Below, piece after piece: positions 6,292 to 13,711 of a DNA stretch of 25,303 nucleotides; positions within the stretch are counted from its first letter, which is position 1, and every line of letters begins with the position of its first letter. The DNA comes from Acidobacteriaceae bacterium. Lineage in GTDB: Bacteria > Acidobacteriota > Terriglobia > Terriglobales > Acidobacteriaceae. Below the pieces are notes generated by a model that did no database searches, was not told the origin of the DNA, and saw only the letters and a program-made list of their open reading frames with translations. The stretch is taken from positions 1 through 25,303 of the forward strand of contig PLHN01000526.1 in NCBI GenBank assembly GCA_003139975.1, given 5' to 3'. A program made the translations under genes and the position numbers.

Positions 6292-7077
6292 CTACCTCTT
6301 GTAATCAAACCAAAATTCCACCGACACCTTGCTGCCCGAATACTCTGGCGGCAAGGGCCCGAACGTATCGATGCGTTGAACCGCCCGCATCGCCGAGATG
6401 TCGAGCGACGGAACTCCACTGGTCTGCTCAATCTGGACATTTGCCGGATGACCATCGCGCGCGATATCGAACGTCACGTAAGCACGGTTCGCCTCTTTGA
6501 TGCTCGGATCGATTTCGTACTTCAGCCAATTTTCCGATACCTTGCGCTGCACCGCCTGCACATACCATGAGAACCGGCTGCCAAAGTCGCCGCCTCCGCC
6601 AGTGAAGCCGAATCCGCCTTTGGCGCCTCCGGCGTTGAACATGCCGTAAGGGCCGCTGACCGGGCCGCCTTCGCCGTACGGAATCTGATTCGACTCCTCG
6701 GGCTCTCGCTCCGGCTTGCGCTGAGTTGCGGTCTTGACCGGCGCAGGTTTTATTTTTGTCTTCGCGTTCTTGTCGGGAATCGGAATCGCTTCCGGTTCCT
6801 TCTCCTCGGGCTTGGGCTCGGAATGCGAAAGGCCCTTGGATTCGGTGGCCAACACGTTGTTGGTCTGTTGCGCGTTGGCGGGGAGAGGAACCGTACTCAC
6901 GATTGTCGCTCCCATGGCATCTCCGCCTGCGCCAGCGCCCCAGCCTTGGCCGCGGAAGCTGGGAACGAACGTGGCATAGAGTATGACGAACGCGGTGAAT
7001 GCCAGATGCAGCCCTGCGGACCACGCGAGAGGCCGGCCGAGACTGCCGCTGGCGAGATCATTAGTGGTTGCTGCCAT
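6292..7077 (-). CDS. TolA-position TonB-like energy transducer
   Basis: A 261-residue inner-membrane-anchored protein. One membrane segment (about residues 17-38, LAWSAGLHLAFTAFVILYATF) is followed by a charged Pro/Glu/Lys-rich spacer (about 80-135), a Gly-rich segment (about 140-165) and a C-terminal TonB/TolA-type domain (about 170-261) with VTFDIARDGHPANVQIEQTSG and AMRAVQRIDTFGPLP. It lies where tolA lies in other tol operons and probably does that job, linking the TolQ-TolR motor to TolB/Pal. The C-terminal domain reads as TonB-family rather than classical TolA, and the usual long Ala/Lys helix is missing. The ATG at 7077 overlaps the end of tolR by 17 bases, implying translational coupling. 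No good Shine-Dalgarno is seen. Confidence 0.88.
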   Translation of the reverse strand: MAATTNDLASGSLGRPLAWSAGLHLAFTAFVILYATFVPSFRGQGWGAGAGGDAMGATIVSTVPLPANAQQTNNVLATESKGLSHSEPKPEEKEPEAIPIPDKNAKTKIKPAPVKTATQRKPEREPEESNQIPYGEGGPVSGPYGMFNAGGAKGGFGFTGGGGDFGSRFSWYVQAVQRKVSENWLKYEIDPSIKEANRAYVTFDIARDGHPANVQIEQTSGVPSLDISAMRAVQRIDTFGPLPPEYSGSKVSVEFWFDYKR

Positions 7078-7489
7078 GGGAATCAATGGGCTGCGTCACG
7101 ATGCTCACGTTACTGATCCCGGATTGCTTAATTGCGTCCATCACGGTGGCAAAGGCGCCAAAGGGCACGTCTTCGTCGGAGCGCAAGTAGATCGCCTGAT
7201 GCCGGGGATCGCGAATCCTCTGCTTGAGGGTCGAAGCGATCTGGTTGATGTTGATGGGATCGTTGCCCAGAAAAACTCGTTGTGTTTTGTCGATGCTGAT
7301 GACCAGCCGCTCTTCGGTGATCTCCTTGACGGTGCGCGTGTGCGGCACATTGACTTCGATGCCGGACTGAAGAACGGGCGCGGTCACCATGAAAATGATC
7401 AGCAGGACGAGTACGACATCAACCAAAGGCGTGACGTTGATATCGGCAAGCGCGCTCTGCGTACGACCGTTGGCGGTGGTGAAAGCCAT
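7061..7489 (-). CDS. tolR: TolR / ExbD-family proton-channel subunit
   Basis: A 142-residue protein with a short cytosolic N-terminus, one membrane segment (about 21-43) carrying the NVTPLVDVVLVLLIIFM signature, and a periplasmic ExbD domain to the end. Asp24 matches the essential membrane Asp of TolR/ExbD that takes part in proton flow. Family length is about 140. Its start codon shares one base with the tolQ stop (TGATG), so the two are translationally coupled in the order tolQ-tolR. The C-terminal part has the expected VPFGAFATVMDAIKQSGISNVSIVT. ExbD is the alternative name, but the neighbouring tolB, pal and cpoB argue for TolR. Confidence 0.95.
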   Translation of the reverse strand: MAFTTANGRTQSALADINVTPLVDVVLVLLIIFMVTAPVLQSGIEVNVPHTRTVKEITEERLVISIDKTQRVFLGNDPININQIASTLKQRIRDPRHQAIYLRSDEDVPFGAFATVMDAIKQSGISNVSIVTQPIDSHGSNH

Positions 7490-8196
7490 CAGCGCTGAAC
7501 CTCGCTCATGGGTTGCGGTTGCTGGCGTTCGACCAGATTGAGCATCTCGAGCGTGAAATCGTCGTTACGCGAGGCCAGTTCGCGAATCGAGCCGATGATG
7601 AGGTTGTAGGCGATAACGGCCGGGATGGCAGCGGCCAAGCCGGCGGCCGTGGTAATGAGGGCTTCGGAGATCCCCGGGGCAACGGCGCGCAAAGTGGCAG
7701 CGCCGGCAGCGCCAAGGCCGTGGAAGGCGTCGATGATGCCCCAGACGGTTCCGAATAATCCGATGAAAGGCGTCACAGCACCTGTGATTGCAAGCCAAGG
7801 CACGTTGCGCTCAAGGTGTGTGATCTCTTCAGAAGACGCGATCTGCATGGCGCGCTGAACGGCGGTGGGATTGTGGATGCCGCCGGTGGTTCCCATCTGG
7901 CGCTTGAATTCTGTCACCGCTCGGTCAAAAACCCCCACCAAAGGACTGGGGCGGAACTGATCGGCTACGGAGGCGATGTCCTGAATGCGCTGGGCCTTGC
8001 GGAAGGCGCGCAGGAAACGGGAGCTTTGCCGCTGAGCCGACTTGATGAGCCTCCACTTGGCGAGGATTACGGCCCAGGACAGCACGCTGAACGCGAGCAG
8101 GAAAAGCAGAACAGCCTTGGCGACCGTACCGGTTTGAAGGACGAGATCAACGATTTCGCCGCCGACAAACGACAACAGGACAGAATACAAATGCAT
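7489..8196 (-). CDS. tolQ: TolQ / ExbB-family proton-channel subunit
   Basis: A 235-residue inner-membrane protein with three membrane segments (about 24-46, 133-156 and 176-200). The large cytosolic loop lies between the first two, as in MotA/TolQ/ExbB proteins. The conserved [20 protein letters not shown] and [23 protein letters not shown] regions are present. With TolR it forms the proton-driven motor that energises the TolA-like protein. It is the first gene of the operon, with a TATAAT box about 27 bases upstream of the ATG. There is no close Shine-Dalgarno; AGGGG lies well upstream. It ends in a one-base overlap with tolR. Confidence 0.95.
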   Translation of the reverse strand: MHLYSVLLSFVGGEIVDLVLQTGTVAKAVLLFLLAFSVLSWAVILAKWRLIKSAQRQSSRFLRAFRKAQRIQDIASVADQFRPSPLVGVFDRAVTEFKRQMGTTGGIHNPTAVQRAMQIASSEEITHLERNVPWLAITGAVTPFIGLFGTVWGIIDAFHGLGAAGAATLRAVAPGISEALITTAAGLAAAIPAVIAYNLIIGSIRELASRNDDFTLEMLNLVERQQPQPMSEVQR

Positions 8197-8222
8197 TCTA
8201 GTTGGGAAAACCCCTACCTGAA

Positions 8223-8264
8223 ATTATAGACCGAAGGCGGCGAACCCCGGCCTGGGGTTACCCC
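8223..8264 (-). promoter_or_regulatory. Candidate tol operon promoter with overlapping palindromes
   Basis: On the minus strand a perfect TATAAT (8223-8228) lies 27 bases before the tolQ start, giving a leader of about 20 bases. The -35 position is occupied by a 17-bp palindrome (AACCCC-GGCCT-GGGGTT, 8243-8259), which overlaps a second one (GGGG-TTA-CCCC, 8254-8264). No TTGACA-like box is at standard spacing. The palindromes may be an operator or activator site, or a repeat remnant. Confidence 0.45.
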
Positions 8265-8367
8265 ATCGGTCAATGCGGGTTTGATGCCGATTTTTGCTGC
8301 CGGGACAGTGCGATTCGGGGTTGGCAAAAAGCTCCGGCCATGGGATACACAGAGGTGCGCCGCATGT

Positions 8368-8406
8368 CCCCAGGTTGGTGCCCAGAACGTGGGCGTGAAC
8401 CTGGGG
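8368..8406. repeat. 39-bp nested hairpin
   Basis: The outer stem is CCCCAGGTT (8368-8376) with AACCTGGGG (8398-8406). The inner stem is GCCCA (8380-8384) with TGGGC (8390-8394), around a GAACG loop. The three-base internal loop can form G-T wobbles, so it is nearly one continuous 17-bp stem. It is downstream of the Ig/FN3 gene (-) but has no T-run, so it is more likely a palindromic repeat than a classic terminator. Confidence 0.65.
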
Positions 8407-8525
8407 CACGCTTGCACCCTGCGTTTCGGCGTCCTTCCAGCACTGCCGAACACTCAACTCGGACCGACCCTACGTGACCTCGCGTGGTGCCGACGGAGGG
8501 TCTTTTGCGACGGTCGAGTTGGTCG

Positions 8526-9101
8526 CTACGGGATTACCGCAACCGCCTGGGCACAGTAGCCGCTCTCGTCTCCCTTATTGTCCACTTCGGTGGCCACATA
8601 GTAGTAGGTGGTGCCGCCGGCCACGTCGGTGTCGGTGTAGCTATTCGAAGACAGGAGGGAGGAGTTAAGCTGGCCGTAAGGTCCGCCGGAAGTCGTGCTG
8701 CGATAGATGTTGTAGCCGGTAATATTCTTGGCGCCCGCGGACCACGTCAGGGCCGCGCTGTGGGACGTGCCCCCCTGTATGGTCAAGGTGTAGTCCACGG
8801 TGGACATGTGGCCGCCGTGCCCCTCGACCGAGAGGTCGAACTGATAGGTCGACGTCTTCGTCGGCGTGCCGGTTAGAGTTGCGCTGCGGGTATCCTTAGA
8901 CGGCTTTAGAGTGAGTCCGCCAGGCAAGCCTACGGAGGACCACTTGAACGGTGTTTCGCCGCCCTTCGTATCAATGGCTACCGAATAGGGCGTCTGCACC
9001 GTTCCTTCGGGCAAAGAGGTGGTGGTGATTTTCACTTGGGCAAAAGCCAGCGAGCCTAAGAGCAGTATGATTGCGAGTGCGAACTGGGGGAAGGTTTTCA
9101 T
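8526..9101 (-). CDS. Secreted protein with putative Ig domain and fibronectin type III domain
   Basis: A 191-residue exported protein. The signal peptide covers residues 1-21 (MKTFPQFALAIILLLGSLAFA). A putative-Ig (He_PIG-like) domain occupies about 22-110, with the marker segments LPEGTVQTPYSV, PGGLTL and TLTGTPTKTSTYQF. A fibronectin type III domain occupies about 112-191, with LTWSAGAKNITGYNIYRST and YYYVATEVDNKGDESGY. Both are beta-sandwich adhesion or carbohydrate-contact modules with no catalytic function, so a surface or extracellular binding role is inferred. There is no C-terminal sorting motif. The ATG at 9101 is chosen because it starts the signal peptide; upstream in-frame starts are TTG/GTG without ribosome binding sites. 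It is monocistronic, divergent from recN. Confidence 0.82.
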   Translation of the reverse strand: MKTFPQFALAIILLLGSLAFAQVKITTTSLPEGTVQTPYSVAIDTKGGETPFKWSSVGLPGGLTLKPSKDTRSATLTGTPTKTSTYQFDLSVEGHGGHMSTVDYTLTIQGGTSHSAALTWSAGAKNITGYNIYRSTTSGGPYGQLNSSLLSSNSYTDTDVAGGTTYYYVATEVDNKGDESGYCAQAVAVIP

Positions 9102-9307
9102 AAGCACATGGTGGCGGAAACACCGGCCTAAATTCAAACTCGGAAGTGCATTTTGGGCCGCAAACTAGTGATGGCGGTCACACCGAACAGTGACGCCCTC
9201 CCGCTCGGATTTCGCTCCTTTCCATGTACCGGGGAATGGCGGCCCGGCACGCGCGTTATTTGAGACACGCCGGTTTTCGGAGCATTTTTAAGAAAACGAC
9301 CACTCTT

Positions 9308-9337
9308 TTGCAACAGACCAACACCCTGATTTATGAG
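9308..9337 (+). promoter_or_regulatory. Weak candidate recN promoter
   Basis: TTGCAA (9308-9313) and TATGAG (9332-9337) are separated by 18 bases, about 24 bases before the recN start. Each box has four of six consensus matches. No SOS (LexA) box was recognised in the 9138-9360 gap. Confidence 0.3.
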
Positions 9338-9360
9338 ATATTTGCCGTACCGAGGCTCCT

Positions 9361-11061
9361 GTGCTGGCCGAACTGCGACTGGAAAACTACGCCGTAATTG
9401 ACAATGTGGTCATTGAGTTCGCGCCGGGGTTGAACCTGCTGACGGGCGAAACCGGCGCGGGCAAATCGATCTTGATTGACGCGCTGGGATTGCTGCTGGG
9501 GGAGAAAGCTTCGACCGACGTGATCCGGGCGGGTACGGAACGGGCCGTGGTTGCCGGGGTGTTTGAAAACGAGGGTGCGGCGGCGAGGTTCGTGGAAGCG
9601 GTTCTGGAAGGCAATGGTCTGGATATGGAGGACGCATCGCTGATTCTGCGGCGCGAGATCGCTGCCGGCGGCAAAGGACGGGTCTTCATCAACAATCAAG
9701 CGGCGACAGTAGCAGTGCTGAAGCAACTTGCGCCGCATCTCGGCGTAATCCACGCGCAGAACGAATCGATTGTGAACTTCGATGCCGCGGCACGGCAGGG
9801 GCTTCTGGACGCTTACGCCGGAATTGAGTTGGAGGACGTGGCTGCCGCGTTCGGCGGCTGGAAGCACATCCGTGCGCGTATTGCGGAACTGGAGCAGGAC
9901 GAACAGGAGCACCTGCGGCTCGTTGACCTGTGGAAATTCCAGGCGCGCGAAATTGAGGAAGCGCGGCTGACTTCGGGCGAGGACGAACGCCTGGAAATTG
10001 AAAAGCGCGTGCTGGCCAACGCCGAGAAGATCTACGGCGCCGCGATGAATGCCTTCGATCTTCTCTATGAGGGCAGCGCGTCGACTTCGTCAAGTTTGCG
10101 CGCCGCCCAAAAACACGTCGAGGAACTGACGCGCTACGAGCCGAAATTCCAGGAGGCGCTCGGGGCACTGGAATCCGCCCGCATCAGCGTGGAGGACGTG
10201 GGTGCGACGTTGCGTGATTATGCGGGTGGAATTCAGGCTTCTCCCGAGCGGCTGGCGGAACTGGAAGAGCGGCTGGCGTTGGTAGACAAGCTGAAGCGTA
10301 AATATGGACCGGCGCTTGAGCAGGTGATCGCCTACGGCGAGGAAACGCGGCGGAAACTTTCGGAGATGGAGAACAAGGATCAGGCGCTGGGCGAACTGCA
10401 CGAGCAACTGGCCCTGGCCGACGAACATTATCGCAAAGCTGCGCGGGCAATCTCGCGCAAGCGCTCGGAGGCGGCGCGGAAGCTGGAAAAGGTGGTGGAA
10501 GCCGAGATCAACGATCTGGCCATGCGCGCCTCGTTTGCCATCGCCGTCGAGGAGAACGAGGCGGAGCCGCACTGGACCTCGTCGGGCATCGATCAGGTCG
10601 TCTACAGGATTGCGACCAATGCCGGTGAGCCTCTGAAGCTGCTGGAACAGATCGCCTCGGGGGGCGAGCTTTCTCGCGTGATGCTGGCCCTGAAGGCGAG
10701 CGTGGAAGCGGGCGCGAATCCGGCGGGAAAGAAGAAAAATCCGGCAATGCAGCGCACGCTGGTGTTCGATGAAATTGATAACGGCATTGGCGGGCGAGCG
10801 GCCGAAGCGGTGGGAAGGAGGCTCAAGGTGCTTGCGAAAGGAAGTCAGGTATTGTGCGTAACCCACCTGCCGCAGATCGCGACTTTTGCCGATCATCATT
10901 ATTTGATCGAGAAACGAACCAGCTCCGGGCGGACCAAAACCATGGTACGCAAAATTACCGGGGAAGAACGCACCGCGGAAGTGGCGCGCATGCTCTCCGG
11001 CGCAAAGCTGACCGAGACCTCGCGCAAGCATGCCGAGCAGATGCTTAAGGCGAACGCCTGA
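9361..11061 (+). CDS. recN: DNA repair protein RecN
   Basis: A 566-residue SMC-like ATPase for double-strand-break repair. The N-terminal ATPase half has Walker A GETGAGKS at residues 29-36. A coiled-coil region (about 150-380) includes many Glu/Arg/Leu heptads. The C-terminal half has the ABC signature ASGGELSRVMLALK near residue 430, Walker B LVFDEIDNGIGG, and VLCVTHLPQIATFADHHYLIEK. Family length is about 550. The start is a GTG at 9361 with GAGG five bases upstream, and the product begins MLAELRLENYAVID as RecN proteins do. RecN holds broken DNA ends and sister chromatids together before RecA-dependent repair. It is read alone; a stem-loop follows 43 bases after the stop. Confidence 0.97.
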   Translation: MLAELRLENYAVIDNVVIEFAPGLNLLTGETGAGKSILIDALGLLLGEKASTDVIRAGTERAVVAGVFENEGAAARFVEAVLEGNGLDMEDASLILRREIAAGGKGRVFINNQAATVAVLKQLAPHLGVIHAQNESIVNFDAAARQGLLDAYAGIELEDVAAAFGGWKHIRARIAELEQDEQEHLRLVDLWKFQAREIEEARLTSGEDERLEIEKRVLANAEKIYGAAMNAFDLLYEGSASTSSSLRAAQKHVEELTRYEPKFQEALGALESARISVEDVGATLRDYAGGIQASPERLAELEERLALVDKLKRKYGPALEQVIAYGEETRRKLSEMENKDQALGELHEQLALADEHYRKAARAISRKRSEAARKLEKVVEAEINDLAMRASFAIAVEENEAEPHWTSSGIDQVVYRIATNAGEPLKLLEQIASGGELSRVMLALKASVEAGANPAGKKKNPAMQRTLVFDEIDNGIGGRAAEAVGRRLKVLAKGSQVLCVTHLPQIATFADHHYLIEKRTSSGRTKTMVRKITGEERTAEVARMLSGAKLTETSRKHAEQMLKANA

Positions 11062-11103
11062 TCCGCAAGGTACATCCAACTTCAAAGGCGTTCCCGTGAG
11101 CAA

Positions 11104-11123
11104 TCTCGCTTGCCTTAGCGAGA
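11104..11123. terminator. Stem-loop after recN
   Basis: TCTCGCT (11104-11110), six-base loop, and AGCGAGA (11117-11123) form a perfect 7-bp stem 43 bases after the recN stop. No T-run follows, so intrinsic termination is doubtful. The loop overlaps the -35 box of the next gene's promoter. Confidence 0.35.
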
Positions 11124-11138
11124 CGACATCCTTATAAT
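11110..11138 (+). promoter_or_regulatory. Promoter of the TPR protein gene
   Basis: TTGCCT (11110-11115), a 17-base spacer, and a perfect TATAAT (11133-11138). Transcription would begin near 11145 and give a leader of about 160 bases before the ATG at 11304. Confidence 0.6.
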
Positions 11139-11303
11139 CCGCTCACCGGAATAATCTCTAAGCCGCGTTTATTCCGAGCGGCGAAGGATTTACGGGAGCA
11201 TTCCCACGGCGTGCAAACGATCGTGGTGAACCCGGCATCAAGGACGCGCTGCCGGAAAGTACGTGCATCCAGCTTTCCTATATGAAATGAAGGAGCCACT
11301 GGA

Positions 11304-12644
11304 ATGAAGAGAATTCTTTTTGCGATGTTGCTGGTAGCCGCAGTTACCGCCGTCGCCCAAACCGCCGCGGCACCCGCCCAATCGGCGCCACCCCAGAGCG
11401 CGGCCCCTGCTGCCCAAACTCCTGCCGCAACGCCAGCCCCAGCCCCGCAGAAAAAGGAAATCAAGGATCCAGCGGAATACAACGCGTATATGGGGGCATT
11501 AGGGCAACAGGATGCGGCGGCCAAGATCAGCGGCCTGGAGGCGTTCCTGACGCAATATCCAAACAGTGTGATGAAGGAAGACGCGCTGGAGCTTTTGATG
11601 GGCTCCTACCAGCAGACGGGAAATGCGGCCAAGACGCTGGAGACGGCACAGAAAGTTCTTCAGGCCAACCCGTGCAACCTGCGAGCGCTGGCCCTGCTGG
11701 CTTACACCAAGCAGGCGATGGCGCAACAAGGCGGCGCCGCCGCTGGTCAGAATCTGACTGAAGCGGGCCAATACGCAGACAAAGGTCTGGATTGCGAGCA
11801 AACCTCGGTAAAGCCGGATGGCACCAGCCCTGACGATTTTCAGAAGCTCAAGACTCAGACTGCTGTGATTTTCAACGGTGCCAGCGGTGTGGCCGCGTAT
11901 CAGGTCAAGGACTATGGCAAGGCCCAGCAGAGATTGCGTGCCGCGGTGGATGCCGATCCAAAGAACCTGGTGAACGTTTATACGCTGGCGCGTGCCTATC
12001 TGGAGCCGGGACCAACCGAAAAGGACATAGACGGACTGTTTTACATCGCGCGCTCCGCCAATCTTGCCCAGGGCTCAGGCAAAGACCAGATCGCCAAGTA
12101 CGGCAAGAGCAAGTACACCAAGTACCACGGCAGCGACGAGGGCTGGAACGATCTCATGGCCAAGGCTGCAACCGCCACCGATCCCACCGGCATTACGATC
12201 ACGCAATACGTTCCACCGACGCCCGCGCAGCAGGCCCACGACATCATGGCCTCCAAGAAAGTTGAGGAGATGAGTTTCGCGGAATGGCAACTGGTTCTCT
12301 CCGAAGGCACTCCGGAGGACGCGGAAAAGGTCTGGACCACCCTCAAGGGAAAGCCCCTGCAGATGGTGGCCCACCTTCTCACCATCGACACCACGGGCAA
12401 GCTGACGAAGATGACGTTGGCTGGCAGTTCGGACGACGTCGACGCCAAGCGCGCTGACATCGATCTGACCATGGCGGCGGCCCTTCCCAAAAAGGACGTG
12501 CCGAAAGAAGATACGGACTTCCAGTTTGAAGGGACGCCCGTTTCCTACGTGGCGAAACCTTTTATGATGACCATGAACGAAGGTGCTTTGCTGGTGAAAG
12601 CGGCACCGAAGCCGCCGGTCCACAAGAAACCTGCTGCGCACTGA
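11304..12644 (+). CDS. Secreted tetratricopeptide-repeat protein
   Basis: A 446-residue exported protein with a signal peptide (MKRILFAMLLVAAVTAVAQ). A low-complexity Ala/Pro/Gln region (about 20-50) precedes a TPR-like helical domain (about 55-250) containing LETAQKVLQANPCNLRALALLAYTKQA, YQVKDYGKAQQRLRAAVDADPKN and VYTLARAYLEPGPT. The C-terminal part (about 270-446) is not recognised and ends in a Lys/Pro/His-rich tail. TPRs mediate protein-protein contacts, so a periplasmic scaffold is likely, but no specific role is supported. AAGGAG lies nine bases before the ATG. A strong promoter upstream and a hairpin terminator downstream mark it as a single-gene unit. Confidence 0.85.
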   Translation: MKRILFAMLLVAAVTAVAQTAAAPAQSAPPQSAAPAAQTPAATPAPAPQKKEIKDPAEYNAYMGALGQQDAAAKISGLEAFLTQYPNSVMKEDALELLMGSYQQTGNAAKTLETAQKVLQANPCNLRALALLAYTKQAMAQQGGAAAGQNLTEAGQYADKGLDCEQTSVKPDGTSPDDFQKLKTQTAVIFNGASGVAAYQVKDYGKAQQRLRAAVDADPKNLVNVYTLARAYLEPGPTEKDIDGLFYIARSANLAQGSGKDQIAKYGKSKYTKYHGSDEGWNDLMAKAATATDPTGITITQYVPPTPAQQAHDIMASKKVEEMSFAEWQLVLSEGTPEDAEKVWTTLKGKPLQMVAHLLTIDTTGKLTKMTLAGSSDDVDAKRADIDLTMAAALPKKDVPKEDTDFQFEGTPVSYVAKPFMMTMNEGALLVKAAPKPPVHKKPAAH

Positions 12645-12648
12645 GTTA

Positions 12649-12788
12649 AGGTCTCAGGTTTTCAGGAAAATGCGAGGCTAGAAAAGCTGCGAAGAAGAGA
12701 GGGGCGGCCCGATCCGGGTCGCCCTCTTTAGTTATTGGTCGAATTTCGTCCGGTTGATTGTCTTCCTAAGACCTGGCACCTGAGACCT
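12649..12788. repeat. 11-bp inverted repeat enclosing the terminator between convergent genes
   Basis: AGGTCTCAGGT (12649-12659), starting just after the TPR gene, is the exact reverse complement of ACCTGAGACCT (12778-12788), just before the regulator gene's 3' end. The right copy lies in a heptamer array. Confidence 0.55.
12698..12730 (+). terminator. Rho-independent terminator of the TPR gene
   Basis: AGAGGG with CCCTCT forms the stem base. Inside it CG, a G-T wobble and CCCG/CGGG around ATC extend it to about 13 pairs with one bulged G. TTTA follows directly. On the opposite strand a TCTCTTCTTC tract follows, so it may also serve the convergent regulator gene. Confidence 0.75.
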
Positions 12789-12798
12789 GATACCTCTA
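12771..12798 (+). repeat. 7-bp tandem repeat (four units of ACCTNNN)
   Basis: ACCTGGC, ACCTGAG, ACCTGAT and ACCTCTA follow one another with an exact 7-base period. The array ends at the stop codon of the Fis-type gene (-). Confidence 0.6.
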
Positions 12799-13074
12799 CC
12801 GCGCCTGTTTTCTTTCCAACGCAACCGGACGCGCGCTGCGGGGCGGACGCTTGGTTCCGGCGCGCAAGGGGCGAACGTCAATCTTGAGTTCCTGCATCGT
12901 TCGGCTGAGAGTGTTGCGGTGCATACCCAGCTCACGCGCGGCCTTGCACTGGTTGCCGCGGTTTTCTTCCAGCACGGCAACGATGAAGCGCTTCTTGAAC
13001 TCGCGGACCGCTTCGGAATAAAGAATATTGCTTTGGTACATCTGAAGGATGAGAGCTTCCAATTGATCTTTCAC
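12796..13074 (-). CDS. Fis-family helix-turn-helix DNA-binding protein
   Basis: A protein of about 92 residues. An N-terminal helix (KDQLEALILQMYQSNILYSEAVREFKKRFI) leads into the Fis/NtrC C-terminal HTH, NQCKAARELGMHRNTLSRTMQEL (about residues 41-63). A basic tail with KRPPRSARP follows. It has no receiver or AAA+ domain, so it is a small nucleoid or transcription regulator like Fis, not a sigma-54 activator. Two GTG codons are adjacent at 13077 and 13074; GAGG is two bases before the first and five before the second, so 13074 is preferred. It lies 50 bases after cvpA on the same strand and is probably the last gene of the purC transcript. Confidence 0.88.
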   Translation of the reverse strand: MKDQLEALILQMYQSNILYSEAVREFKKRFIVAVLEENRGNQCKAARELGMHRNTLSRTMQELKIDVRPLRAGTKRPPRSARPVALERKQAR

Positions 13075-13124
13075 CACCGCCTCGTTTCCGCACCTTCACC
13101 ACGTAAGATCCCGCTCAAGACGAA

Positions 13125-13694
13125 CTACTTTGCAGGCGCGGCCGGCTTGAGATGAACCGCATCCACGGCCGACGGCGCGCGCCGCATATAATCCAGCCCC
13201 TGGTAGAAGCGTTGGCGCAACTCTGACGGTGCGAGCCAGATCGCAGCCCTTCCGCCCACCAGGAAGTAAGGAGCCAGTTGAGATTCGTCCAGCCACTTTG
13301 CGGCGGGCGCGAACGCAGTCATGGCGGTCAGCACAATCGCTACCACCAAAACGCCTCGCAACAAGCCCAGCACTGCTCCCAGAATCCGGTCAATCGTACT
13401 CAGTCCGGCTTTCTTCATCGCCCAGCGCGCGATTCGTCCGGCAATGCCGGCCAGAATCAGAACCGCGAAAAAGATGATCAGGAAAGCGGCAATCTCACCA
13501 ATCCACGGCGACTTCAAGTAGGGCGCGAACCGGTCCGCCAGGCGGTGATACTGCCAGGCGGCCAGCAGAAACCCGAGCACCAGGCCCGCCAGATGAAAGG
13601 CTTCATGGAAAAAGCCCTGCATCGCTGCACCGGCCACGGAAAATGCCAGGAAAACCAGAATGATCCAGTCCGCAACGCTCATATCCATGACCAT
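13125..13694 (-). CDS. CvpA-family membrane protein
   Basis: A protein of up to 189 residues with four hydrophobic segments (about 8-28, 32-52, 66-90 and 105-127) and the CvpA-type features SVADWIILVFLAFSVAGAAMQGFFHEAFHLAG and GLSTIDRILGAVLGLLRG. CvpA is named for colicin V production in E. coli, but its general role in envelope stress tolerance is poorly defined. Three in-frame ATGs (13694, 13688, 13682) are possible and none has a clear Shine-Dalgarno; MSVADW at 13682 looks like a family-style start. It begins 17 bases after purC (from 13694), so the two are very likely co-transcribed. In E. coli cvpA is also linked to a purine gene (purF). Confidence 0.88.
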   Translation of the reverse strand: MVMDMSVADWIILVFLAFSVAGAAMQGFFHEAFHLAGLVLGFLLAAWQYHRLADRFAPYLKSPWIGEIAAFLIIFFAVLILAGIAGRIARWAMKKAGLSTIDRILGAVLGLLRGVLVVAIVLTAMTAFAPAAKWLDESQLAPYFLVGGRAAIWLAPSELRQRFYQGLDYMRRAPSAVDAVHLKPAAPAK

Positions 13695-13711
13695 GCAGCG
13701 GGCACGGCGGC

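Larger units (their letters stand above)
8197..8525. other. 329-bp intergenic region upstream of tolQ
   Basis: It contains the candidate tol promoter and palindromes at the left and a long nested hairpin at 8368-8406. Short open frames exist on both strands but are compositionally poor, overlap the hairpins and lack ribosome binding sites. No gene is called. Confidence 0.6.

Noticed and set aside
8202..8559. Several short frames on both strands upstream of tolQ.
   Set aside because: They read through palindromes, have no ribosome sites, and their translations are Arg/Pro/Trp-rich with no recognisable fold.
11132..11524. Minus-strand frame of 130 codons overlapping the leader and signal peptide of the TPR gene. 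Its last 45 residues look protein-like.
   Set aside because: The first two thirds are the reverse of a low-complexity Ala/Pro region, no start signal is seen, and the region has a good promoter on the other strand. A pseudogene remnant cannot be excluded.
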